Shown here piece after piece: positions 20,599 to 31,548 of a DNA stretch of 64,000 bases. The notes below the pieces were generated by a model. That model did not search any database. It was given only the letters and a program-made list of their open reading frames with translations, and was not told where the DNA came from. The stretch is from NCBI GenBank assembly GCA_030435675.1, contig CM059622.1, forward strand, positions 4,216,001 to 4,280,000, written 5' to 3'. This stretch comes from Steinernema hermaphroditum (lineage: Eukaryota; Nematoda; Chromadorea; Rhabditida; Steinernematidae). The position numbers were made by a program, and so were the translations under genes. Positions within the stretch are counted from its first letter, which is position 1; each line of letters begins with the position of its first letter.

Positions 20599-22559
20599 AT
20601 GACGATCTCGATCAAAAAGATCGCCTCCTCCATAAGGAACCTTAAGATCCATGTGGAACCCGTTATATTCATAATGACCTTCTGCCACATCGCAAGGTGA
20701 GCCACACCCTGCATCCATCAAGCTCCAGTGCAGCAATATCGTCAAGCCTCAGATGACCGAAGCCAAAATGGAGAGGAGCTACGCCCACCCGGACAATATG
20801 ACCCACCCCGAGATCAAGAAGTTCTACAACAAGTGGATGGTCACCTGGGATCAGAACTACGACTACGTGAATGTGCCGATCGCCTGTGTCGCTGGCATCC
20901 TCTACGGTAGGCCCAAAGAGGGTTCAAAGCCTCGACGAAGTGCTTAGGGGCCTATGGGGACGAGAGAAATCGGAAGGTCCCCCTACTTCTCGGCATGGCC
21001 AGCAGCCTCGTCGACAACACCATCAAGATGTTGATGTGGTCCGAAAAGACCGATATTCCCCTGGAGTGGTCCTACTTGTCGGCTGTTGTTTGTGGCCTTA
21101 TGGGGGACTACATTCTGATTATGAGTTGCTGTAATGCGTATCTTTCGGACATCTTTTCTAATAAGCATACGGTAAGTTCATCTTTCTTAAAGTTCAATGT
21201 TTGTTTTTCGGATTTCGATTTCGCTCGCAGTATTTAGGATCATTTTCTTAATAGGGCAAAAGGCCAAATACCGTTCAAAAGCAGACTGCTTGGGGCAGAA
21301 TGCACTATCCATTTGCCTATTGTGTTATTTTTCAAATAAGTTGGTAAATGCGCTTGAATTCGACCGCTCTTTGAATAATCGGTGCATTTGGAAATGAGCA
21401 TCGAGTACACATGTAGACGTCTAATAAGCTGTTGTTCTTTCAAGTGGTTCTTTCAAATTCCGTGTAAAAATGAACGACTGTAAATCTCAGTCGCGATAAA
21501 TCGTCGTTGCCTTTTGAGGCTACACTATCTCATTCAGCTAGGCTACCGCCTGATCATCACGTCAGTCTGTGTGAGCTCCGGAACCCTAGTTGGTTCGCTC
21601 TGCACCAAGCTGGTCGTCGACCAGCTCAACGAGATGGCTGCCATGTACATGTCCCAGGCCGGCATCGTCCTCATCCTGTGCTTCGCTCTCCTCGTCGTGG
21701 AGAAGAAGCAACCCAACGAGGCCACCGGGACAGCGTCTATCTTGACGGTCTTCAAGAACGGCGTCCTCTCCTTCTACGACTCCCTCAAGATCTTCTTCTT
21801 CCAACGAGATGGACATCGCCGTCTCTTCTTGTGGACCTGCATGCTGGCCAATTTCTTGGACGAGCTGATCTTCGGGGAACAGAAGGGCCTCATCGGAACG
21901 TACACCAGGCTGCCTCCGTTCAACTGGACCACAGATCAGTTCGCCATCTACAGGGCTGTGAGACCTGTCTACAGTCAGTCTACAGTACTCAACCTTCAGA
22001 CACAGAACATTTCAGTGATCACCGGCTCCCTCACGGGACTGATAGTCCTTCGAAAATATCTCAAATTCCGGGATACGTCGCTCATCATTCTGTCTACCGT
22101 ATCCATGGCCGTCTTCGTCGCTGCCTTGGGAGTAGCTAACGCGACGTGGGTGGTCTTTGTGGCGCTCATCCCTGGAGGTTTCCATGGCCTGCTGCAACCG
22201 TTAACCGTCACGTTCATCACGTGTTTGATAAGCACTCAAGAGGTACAGTATCCCGGGGTTAGGTGAGATGACCCCTCCTTCAGATCGGCAAAGTTCTCGC
22301 GATAAACTCGATCATCGGAAAGATCGCGGGAGTGGCGGAGACGGGAATTCTACAGAACATCTACAAGGCCACCCTCGACTGGTACCCTGGTTTCGTGTGG
22401 CTCCTCATGGCCGCCATCAGCATGATCTCGGCGGGACTGTATGTGTTCGTCTACTTTGTGGCTAAAAGAGAGAAGATCGGACCGGAGTACGATCGGAGAG
22501 AGAAAGAGGCCAACAGAACAGACTTAGATTCGAGGGAAGGTGTGGCATACTTGGAATGA
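20599..22559 (+). CDS. SLC46-like major facilitator transporter, copy 1 (477 aa)
   Basis: Exons 20599-20696, 20734-20906, 20948-21171, 21538-21973, 22016-22242 and 22284-22559. SLC46 proteins are proton-coupled 12-TM carriers of folates and related solutes. The first membrane segment starts HVEPVIFIMTFC, then comes an extracellular loop with FYNKWMVTWDQNYDYVN, then the MFS motif-A equivalent GAYGDERNRKVPLLLG between TM2 and TM3. The central loop has DGHRRLFLWTCMLANFLDE, and the C-terminal half contains GFHGLLQPLTVTFITCL and ETGILQNIYKATLDW, placed as in human SLC46A1. The tail is acidic and ends VAYLE. Substrate unknown. Paired tail to tail with copy 2. Confidence 0.85.
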
Positions 22560-22803
22560 ACTTATGATAAATTCCTTGCTTAACTTATCTTATGAGCAAA
22601 CATGGCGAATGTTTTCGATGTCCAATAGGTGAGAGCAACAACAAGTATTATTGCAGCAATTGGTAAGGCTGATTGATAAAAATCCATTAAAGAGCCCTGG
22701 AGCACAGCATAGAAGGGATACAAAACATGCCCAGCTGGGCACCTTTTGACCATTCATTGCCCTATCTACCCACTCGATATCCCATTTATCTACACAAACG
22801 TAT
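22560..22803. other. convergent 3' intergenic spacer
   Basis: Short spacer between the two SLC46-like stops. It must hold both poly(A) sites; no clear canonical pair is visible. Confidence 0.4.
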
Positions 22804-24991
22804 CTACAAATGCAGATCTCCTACTTCACTATAGTCAAGCGCATCAAAGTCGCCATCGTGAACGTCCTCATGATCACGTTCACAGTCTTCAGCACCTATT
22901 CTTTCCTGCTTCGAAACAACGTGGACATAGAGATACATTACGGCGGCCACTCCCGACACGGCACCCATCAACAGCCACACGAATCCTTGATACCAGTCGA
23001 CGGTGGCTTTGTATATGTTCTGCAGGATGGCCGTCTGCGCTATCCCGGCCAGTTTACCTGCTATGGAGCTGATGGCGAAGGCCTTTCCAATCTGAACATT
23101 ATTTCTCTATAAGACTAGAAAACATGGAAATGTGTACCTCGTCGATTCGCACAAGACAAGTCATAAAGGTGTAGGTTAGGGGATTGAGAAGGCCGTGCAA
23201 ACTGCCAGGCGCCAAGGAGGCGTAGATGATCCAAGATGAGGTGGCCAATCCGATGGCCACGGCACAGAGACCCATAGAAGCGATGGCTAAGATGATTTGG
23301 GTGGTGTCTCGAAGATGGAGAAGCTTTTTGAGAACGATGAGGCCGAAGAACATGCCGATGATTTCTGAAGATTACGTTTGAGAGTTGTTAGACGCAGAGA
23401 TAGGCACGGCTGGGTCATCCGACTCAGCCTATCTCAGATGTCGGAATGAGAGCTAAGACACAGTGACCATTGAAATGTATGAACATTAGGGATGCACCCG
23501 GTTCCGGTACCGGTTTTTTTCGTTATGGTGCATCCCTAATGGGCATGCTCGTATTATCTGCATCACGAGAGTGATACACGCAGTGTGTCATTACAAAATA
23601 CACCTCTCTCTACAGACACACACGTTGATGTTTGTCTATCTGTCTATCATGGCAGACATGAATAATGAGAAACCGACCGATCTCCGACAGGTCTTTTGAA
23701 TATATGATTGTCAGTGTCTGCAGCATTTGCCTGCCAGACAGAAGACACCAAAAGGCCTCAGTGCATTTGAGATGCTTTGAGACGTACCTTTTGGTTCAAT
23801 TCCCAGAAATCCTTACGCATACAGAATATGCCAATTTACCATACTTGTTCACCGGTTAGCCGAGTGCCACTAACATCTCAACAAGATACTTACGAGCTAT
23901 GGGTCTGACCGTCTTGTAGGTCGCGTACTGATCCGTGTCCCAGTTGAAAGGCGCCAGTCGCGTATAGGTCCCAATCAGTCCTTTCTCTTCGCCAAACACG
24001 AACAGATCCAAAAAGTTGGCGAAGAGGCATATCCACAGAAAGAGTCTCCGATGCCCTTCCCTCCTTAGACAGAAGACCTTCGCTGAGTCGTAGACAGAAA
24101 TGAATCCATTCTTGCAGATCTGCAGAAGAGTCAGCTGTGCCTGAGGCTCATCAGGTTCATATTCTTGCAACAGCGAAGGTCTCTTTCTTTCCAGGATGCC
24201 AAGGGAAAAGCCGAAAGCGAGCACGATAGCTCCTTGGACAAGGTACATCACGGCCAAATGGTTGATCCTTTCCACCACAAACTTCGTGCACAACGAACCA
24301 ACCAAGGATCCCAGGCTGAAGATGACGGAAACGATGATCATTCGGGTAGACAACTAAAAGCAGAGCCTATACATACGCGCAGAATCTGTGGGTCCTTGCC
24401 GTTTTCTTATTCGGAAAGATGTCGGCTAAGTAGGCGTTGACAGCGCTCATGAACAAAAGAAAATCTCCCATGAGGCCACTCACGACAGCCGCCAAGTAGG
24501 TCCATTCCAGGGCGATGTCCGTTGTCTCCGACCACATCAAAATGCTGATCGTGTTGTCGATCAAAGTGCTGACCATTCCTATGAGCAGTGGAATCTTTCG
24601 ACCTCTTTCGTCACTGTAGGCTCCTAAAATTGCACTAGATGATGAATTTAAGACCCTTGCAGCCTACCGTAAAGGATTCCGATTACACAAGCGATAGGCA
24701 TGTTCACATAGTCGTAGTTTTGGTCCCAGGTAACCATCCACTTGTTGTAGAACTTCTTTATTTCCTGTGGGCTCATGTGCTCAGGATGAGGATATGTCCT
24801 CCTCATCTTCATCTCAGTCATGTGAGGCTTCACGACGGCCCTATACTGGAAAGAACGAGCAATGGCCTGGCGACAGAGAACACAAAAACAGACCTGGCTA
24901 CGTTGCACATCGCCATGACGAAGATGATAGGTTCCACATGCAGCTTCAGACTCCGAACGTATCGGATTGCTCTTGTGAACGGAGAGGGCAT
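22804..24991 (-). CDS. SLC46-like major facilitator transporter, copy 2 (489 aa)
   Basis: Exons 24894-24991, 24668-24840, 24400-24623, 23894-24353, 23138-23364 and 22804-23091; four of the six have exactly the lengths of copy 1 and all phases match. Motifs: HVEPIIFVMAMC, FYNKWMVTWDQNYDYVN, GAYSDERGRKIPLLIG, EGHRRLFLWICLFANFLD, GSLHGLLNPLTYTFMTCL and QTAILQNIYKATVDW. Exon 3 ends ACG followed by GCAAGG, so this intron would be of the rare GC-AG class, whereas copy 1 has GTAAGT at the same place. Intron 4 is 529 bp and holds a 56-bp inverted-repeat element. The proteins have clearly diverged, so the pair is older than the SH2 duplication. Confidence 0.84.
23485..23540. repeat. 56-bp MITE-like element
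   Basis: Terminal inverted repeats ATTAGGGATGCACC (23485-23498) and GGTGCATCCCTAAT (23527-23540) flank a CCGGTTCCGGTACCGG core. It lies in intron 4 of SLC46-like copy 2. The termini resemble those of short hAT-type non-autonomous elements, from memory only. Confidence 0.6.
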
Positions 24992-25580
24992 TTCTAGGAT
25001 TGCAACAAAGGAGTGGGAACAGACCAAAACGACTGTTATCAGGAAGCACTCTCAGCACGCGATCGATCGATGCGGCGGCGACGGCGCGAATTAGTCCAGT
25101 TGCGAGGACGGACAAACAAAATCGGACGCATTGGGAGTAAAGGTGCACGTTTGAAGGACTGACAGTTAAGAGATAATGCTGCGAACGATCAGAGATCTTT
25201 GATGGGAAAACGGCTTAGGAAAGAAAGAAGAAAGGAGCGGAGAAGCAGAAGAGCTGTTGAGGGGAGTGCACAATTAAATACAGTAGAAAAGGACCAACTA
25301 TTTACTACATTATTTCACCATCCTTAAACTTTCCAACGGGCGTACTGTACGATTAACAATAAAAATTGACAATAGCCACTTCAGTCAGTTTTTTAAACAA
25401 AAGTAAAAATCAAGTGAAACAACGAAGTGCAGGACATTTCAAAGACTTTCAAATCCCCTCAAGTTAATGCGCTCTTGAGGCCGTTCTTTTAAGAATGCCG
25501 CAATCTGACGTTAACACTGAAATGGTCGTTCGTTTTCGCCCATCTGTGATATCGTAATTATAATCTCTACTTATTTCGCA

Positions 25581-26304
25581 ATGCTCTACGAAGTCGACGA
25601 GTTTCTCAATACACAATTCACCGTCCAACAGCGCGTCGAGCTGCACAAGCTGAGACACATCGACTGCTCTTCCCAACGCTCAGATCCTTCGCCCAAGGTT
25701 TTACAAGTCCCTAGCCGTGAGGGTCTTTCATTTGTGCCCCCAGCGATCGGTCGGGTCGTCCGCTCGCTCTCTCTGAGGCTGTCTGAGCCGATTGAGTTGA
25801 GTGAGCGGTCGTTCTCGGCCGTCGTTGTTGGCGCAATGATCGCCCCGGCTCCCAGAAGGCCTGGAACACCAGGGAGCCGTAGTTCCACCGTCTTGCCAAG
25901 AAGCCCGTCACTGCCGCCCGACTCCACTCGCGCCGCCAGAGAAGCCGAAGAACCGCCACAATTCCGTAGTCCGCGTCGCCAGCTGCCTTGATAGTTCCCG
26001 GTTCGCCTGTTGTGCTCCGACAACGCGTTTCGCCTGCATGCCTGTTCTTCACTCGTGCCGCCCACGGAAGCTGCCGAAGAAGCTCCTCAACTCCGACGTC
26101 CGCGCCGCCACCTGAGCTGAAGATGGGTTTGCTGTGCTCCACCGTCTCCGGAATCAGCTCTTCGCCTCTCTGATGCCCGCGCACACTAATGGGATCGCCG
26201 TGCTCTACTCTGATGTGCCGAAGTCAGAAGAAGACCGGCGACTACGGAGTGATAATGTGTTTCTTGTGCATATATACGACGTCTCGCAAGGCGTAAGCCT
26301 TTGA
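25581..26304 (+). other. possible gene overlapping the 489-bp repeat, structure unresolved
   Basis: A frame opens at 25581 (MLYEVDEFLNTQFTVQQRVE...), and a second, protein-like frame ends at TGA 26302-26304 (VPKSEEDRRLRSDNVFLVHI ... GVSL) followed by AATAAA. The second frame extends upstream to 25840 except for one TGA at 26113-26115. Splicing 25697 to 25744 joins the frames but soon meets a stop. I could not build a complete gene. The stretch may be a pseudogene. Confidence 0.25.
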
Positions 26305-26335
26305 TACGAGAAATAAACTCGTAAACTCGTAAACT
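25848..26335 (+). repeat. 489-bp inverted repeat, copy 2 (partner at 7939-8427)
   Basis: Reverse complement of 7939-8427 with only scattered differences. It ends at the tandem AAACTCGTAAACTCG motif. The sequence upstream of 25848 is unique to this copy. Confidence 0.75.
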
Positions 26336-29300
26336 AGCCGTGAGTCGTACCTCGAATCCCCCTCAAGACCGTCTTGCAGTAAGCGGTGCGGAGGGCTGAA
26401 GCCAACGGCGCTAGCAAGTTTTCCACAAAGTTCTTCGTCGACCACTACATCAATCCTTGCATGTGTACGGTAACTGCAGAAAGCTATTGAGTAATTTTTA
26501 TAAAATGAATTTTTAATGGATAAAAGATAGTAAGGATTTTGTGTGAATTTAACAATGGGCAAGAAAACATTGATATAGAACATTTTTGAAAAGCAATAGC
26601 TGAAAAGCACCGTGAAGATTTGAGAGAGCAATTTGTGGTCTTACCATCTTTTGTTGCTCCTCGTGTTAAATAATTTTAAAATAGATTTTTTTAAAAGAGG
26701 GAATTGTTTTTTTTTTTGCCAGTATCGCTCACCTTTCAGGAAGTTTCTTCAACTTCCTTTTTTTTTTGTTTTTCTTGCTATATTTTATGTTTTTTCAGAA
26801 CGGATGATTTATTTTGTCCAAACCGCATTAGAGTTTCAAAATTCCGCGGCTAGATGACGTCACTTGGGCAGTTGTTTGGCTCGTGGGAGTGGCACATTAC
26901 GGCTTTCTTTCGAGAAACGGGCAATGTTTGTGTTGGGGTCGCGTGTTGGGTGCACGAGAACCCAGCTGAGAAGCGCCGTTTTCCGATTCTTTGAGCTCCT
27001 TCCGCTGTGCCCCTCCTTTTCCCAGCCGTAGTCTGAAAATAGAAGTTGTAATAACCTTTTGAAAGATATCGGAATGCTTTGCTTTATTTTTAAAATAATT
27101 TTTCAATAAAACGTTTAATATTTTCTTGGTTCTTTTTTCCAGTTTCATCAAAAAGATTCGCCCCAACGTTTATGCTGCCATCCGAACGTCTGCTCTCCGA
27201 GCGTGAAAAGTCTCCGCTCTGCTTCGGCGTGCTCCAAATCAGGCCGTTCGCCACTCAACTAGCGCACACTGGGATTGCTCTGTTCAGCTCCGGCATCGTG
27301 AAGTGTGTCCAGCGAAGATGAAAACCTGCGCCAACAATGCGTTCTATAGTCTCTCATGGCACAGCTCCAAAGCCATTATCTATAGCTACCAAACGCGACA
27401 CCCTAACAGATGGAAAAACGAGCAAAGCGTGCCACTTATTTACGTAATTGGTGTGCAGCTAGTCTGTTCATTCGTACAATGCCTGGAGACATTTCAACAA
27501 TCGAACAACTCTGCATTATGGATCAATTCAAATATTCGCCAAAATATCCGCTCAGTCTCACAATTGCAAAACCTCTGAGTGCAAAGTGCCCTGTTTTGAA
27601 GAACTGCGAGTTTTCAACCTCAAACATATCTGTAACACAGGATAACAGTTCTACGACCCGGGAAAGGTCTGCTGTCTCTGTGCTGAAGCAAATAAATGCT
27701 TCAGCATAGGAAGAAAAACAGAAATCTAATATCGATTGGGCAAATTTTTGGGTGCAGTGTCCAAAAACCAAGTAAATAACTCCATCACCACATAGTAAAC
27801 ACGCATATTTTTATCTTCGTTTGTAAACATCCAATCTTCCAAACCGTACTATCATGAAGTTCCCTCAAAATCGACTCCATCCCACCTCCGTTCTGTTTGT
27901 ACGGCTTTGATATTTCGACTGTCCCATCGTGTAGCTCTATAATTTTTATTGCCTTTTGTAAAAAACCAACGCAAGTAATAAAGATAGCACTGTAGACATG
28001 ATGTTCTTGAGTGTTCTCTGCGCTCCTTGCCTAAGGAATATCTCCACATCGTTTTGGAAAAAGGAAACGGGTCCTTGTGCAAATGGAGACCATGTGTGTG
28101 GCGACACCATAAATCTCCCTTTTTGTTCTTTAAAGGTGCTCTACTGGAGGCACACGATGAAACCGATACTTTGACTTCTTATCACACCTTTCCGCGCCGT
28201 CTTCCCTGCTACTTGGCCCTTCCAACAATTGGCCGCGATAAGGGGTGGAAACGAGTGAAAGAAGCGTCGCCACCGAAGGTACTTTGTCCGCTTTTTTTGC
28301 GCCGATTTCTGATCTTCTCCCGCAAGATCTTTGAAGATCGCAGGGGAGGGTCCTGGCGTTCTTTAAAAGTGATTGCATCTCACGTTTCCTGACTTTTGGG
28401 GGATTTTGATTGACGGCTGCAAACGGCGTGCTTCTGGGGCACGTGTGCTCGGAATTTGTATGGAATTCCATGTACATATTTTACGCGGAAGTGGAGCGAG
28501 GCTTTCTTGAAGCGGTCTGTCCACGTCAGAGTCTTTTTGTGGCTTTTATAGGCAGTGCCATTAATTGTTGGAAATTTCCATGATTGCGCTTTGATGGACT
28601 ACGCAACACACTTCCGCTTTTGGTCGTGAATGTGGTAAGCCTTTCAGTCAGTTCTAGGTATATCACTTTTTTATATTTCACACAGAGAGATTTCAAAGGC
28701 ATAGGGCATGTTCCTCGCACTCAATCTGGTGACACTTGATGACACCTTTCTGTTGAACCTCCCCTTTTAGCTAATCGAGACTGGCCTAATTCCGTATTCG
28801 CTATTGACGTCCTAGCTATGATTTTGCTTTAACCATTCTTCAGCCCACCTCCACATAAACACAGATAACTCACCCCAAAGCCCTAATCCTCGCATCAAAT
28901 CCGATGACTCTGAAGTCAAATGCCGCCCCTGGGTGCGCTATTTGCCCAGAGGAAGTTGTTGATTCTCTCGTACTGTTTGCCACTATCGCCGTCGGCGGAT
29001 CACTTGTAAACAGCCGGATTGCCTGTTTGCATCTGTTAACCGTTATTTGTGGTTTGAAGAAGACGCGATTTCTTGCAGTATTTCATCTTTTTGTGCAAGT
29101 TAGTCCTCCTCTACAAACTACTTATCTCCGTTTTGTGTATGCACAACTCAGAACTATCTTGTCACCCGTTTTTGTAGTCACCGGAGCAACAGAGTCCGGA
29201 AGGGTGGCAGACGCTGACTCCGAGGATTTCCTCAGCCATCACATGGCGCCTTCTCGTCGATGTTCTTATCTTCTGGATAGTGTGTCGCAGCAGAAAATTC

Positions 29301-29784
29301 GCTAATTTATGTGCTCTGAACACATTTAGGAATCATCATTTATAGTCGGTAGACCCATTTTTACGTGGAGTACTGTCGCCTCCTGCATTCACAAAAACAG
29401 TGGCGCCGCAGGAAATGCAAAGAAATCCTCGAGTGCGATAACGGCGCTGTAGTAACAATGAGCGAATGATCACGTAAACAAAGTGATAAAATTCCGAAGA
29501 TAATACACACACCGTCGACATGTGGCGTTGTTTTTGATGTGTGCAATGGTGCATAGGCTGTAATCAGTAATGATCACATTGTTTAGCTGAATTCTCAGCA
29601 CTTTTTTGAAACAGATTCAATCCTCTAAGATCTCAATATTACTTTTTAATAAGAGTCAATCATTAATTTTAAATATTTTTTAATTACACTATAAGACATT
29701 ATTTTTGCTTAAAATCTTTGCCACACTTTGTAAGTCATTACACAGGATTTTATCGAGGAATATATCGCACTTTTCGTACAAATT
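26336..29784. other. gene-poor region
   Basis: AT-rich with poly(T) tracts near 26710 and 26757. Frames up to 133 codons exist (28904-29305, 28027-28392), but none shows splice sites, domains or protein-like composition I can defend. Confidence 0.45.
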
Positions 29785-30219
29785 TTATGTGATTTTTATG
29801 TGAACAGCTGTAGATCGAGTGAAAGAGTTGTAGAAGTGTAGATCGAGGTCAATTAGGAATATGGCGACCTTGTAATGGCGACATTTGCCTTGCGAGTTCA
29901 AGCAGCTGATGAACAAAAATCGCTCTTTACACTTCCAATCGAAGGCGTTCCGTGCAGCCGATGGCGATGAAATAGCGATCTTTAAAGATCTGATGATCAC
30001 TTCTTGATTGATCGCTTTCATCGGAGCACATTTTTCTGCACTCACCAGATGCTTGCCACAATCGCTAAAATTGTAAACGATGGAAGCATCGCAAGTGCAT
30101 TTTCCCCGGCCGTCATTTCGCACGCTTACCTTTGAACTTGACATACAACAAAGGATTAAAAAAAGAAGAAGGACGTCTCTTCGAATGAATGCTTCGCAAA
30201 GATAGTTCGATGGAACCAC
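29785..30219 (-). CDS. candidate small secreted Cys-rich protein (structure uncertain)
   Basis: A 144-codon minus-strand frame begins MVPSNYLCEAFIRRD followed by the hydrophobic VLLLFLILCCM, a plausible signal peptide, then has about eight cysteines. Strong internal splice signals (AAAG/GTAAGCG near 30130 and TACAATTTTAG near 30065; CTG/GTGAGT near 30045) suggest the real transcript is spliced and that the uninterrupted frame is only part of the truth. No family recognised. Confidence 0.3.
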   Translation of the reverse strand: MVPSNYLCEAFIRRDVLLLFLILCCMSSSKVSVRNDGRGKCTCDASIVYNFSDCGKHLVSAEKCAPMKAINQEVIIRSLKIAISSPSAARNAFDWKCKERFLFISCLNSQGKCRHYKVAIFLIDLDLHFYNSFTRSTAVHIKIT

Positions 30220-30271
30220 TTATAATTCCGCAGCTTTTATTCTTAGGTTATGCATTCAACTTCAGTAGTAC

Positions 30272-30499
30272 TTAGAGTTGGACTGTTTTATTCTTTTTGT
30301 CTAGGAACCAGCTTCTTTCAGAACATTTACAACTTGAGATATTTCCACGTCTCGTCAGGCAATAAATTTCTAGTTCATCAACAGTAACTCCACATACTGC
30401 GGGTAGCCTCGTTAGCGAAAGAAGGCGCAACCGCCGGTGTTTATCCAGGATGAACCTTTGAATAAGTCGAACAGACACATTTTTTGAATCTAGAACCAT
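30272..30499 (-). other. possible terminal coding exon, unrecognised
   Basis: A 75-codon minus-strand frame with a Cys cluster (YCLTRRGNISSCKCSER) ends in TAA, and an AATAAA lies about 30 nt downstream (near 30240). It could be the last exon of a secreted protein gene; upstream exons were not found. Confidence 0.2.
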
Positions 30500-31548
30500 A
30501 TATTACTAGAACATTACTAGAAGGACAGGTCAATGTAATGAATGCGTGAGTTATTAAAAATGAGTTTTGTTGGTGCCTCCTCGGATTTCCTGAATTTCAA
30601 CTTGCAACTTTTAAGCAGCGTAATATAATGTACACAAAAAAATAACTACACATATAAAACAGTTCAGAAAAAAAGCAGCTAGCAGAACCTGAGTCACGCG
30701 CCCGGAAGCCACACTACTGGACATCAAAACTACCCACCGCTCCCTTTGTCAACATGTTCGCTACAGTCCACGATCTTATCAAGACTAATCGTCTTTCAAC
30801 AATCAGTAAGTGCGTCACGAATGCACTCGTGAGTGCACCTTGCGTGTTCTTTCGCTTTGTCTTTACCTCGTTTAGAGGTTATTCCTTCGAAAACTTCTAA
30901 TTCTATCCATATCTCTTACTTAAAACCAAGTTCACAATAGATATAGGCTAGGCACGCACACAGCTTTTGCACCCCTATATAGATCTCAAGATCTCCTCAC
31001 TTCCAGTGCAATCACGTGCCTGTCACTAACTACACATGTCCCTACGTCATATTCACAAGTACACCCGTCCGCGTTATTCGGAAGTATATCAAAGCCGGCG
31101 TCTTTTCCTTCCTGTACGGACAATCAATCCTCCCCGGCCCTTCTCTTCCGCGTGTATGTAGTTTTCTGTCGGCGTTATCGCCCTAACTTTAGCCGACAAC
31201 AGCTGTGCTCATAGATTCCGCTATCTTATCATGTGCACTCAGTGAGCATTCTCAGAAAAGTGCTTACATGCTTCTTTAGAATGGCTATTGGCTATTATAA
31301 TGTGTTTTGATAATATCGAATTCCCCAGATTTCCTCCAGACCACGGGGCTGGACTTTGTTCTCCGTGTTTTTATAATGTGGCTCCACGAAATGATAAATA
31401 AGTTTTCCAAGTCTTCCATCCATTCAATGTGGATCTGGCGGTATATTCTAGAAGACCCCTCGTTGGAAATTTCTCGCATCTCTTTGTTATTGTTGTTTTT
31501 ATGCCTAAAGATCTTATCTTTCAGATAGTTTCAGGTTTACTGCAAAAC
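30500..31548. other. intergenic region upstream of the SLC22-like gene
   Basis: No supportable gene. An ATG near 30753 followed by short frames was considered and not accepted. Confidence 0.4.

Noticed and set aside
28027..28392. 121-codon open frame on the plus strand
   Set aside because: No family, no splice context, unusual composition for a protein. Probably chance.
28904..29305. 133-codon open frame on the plus strand
   Set aside because: Mixed hydrophobic and polar composition without domain, splice sites or poly(A) signal. Not enough to call a gene.
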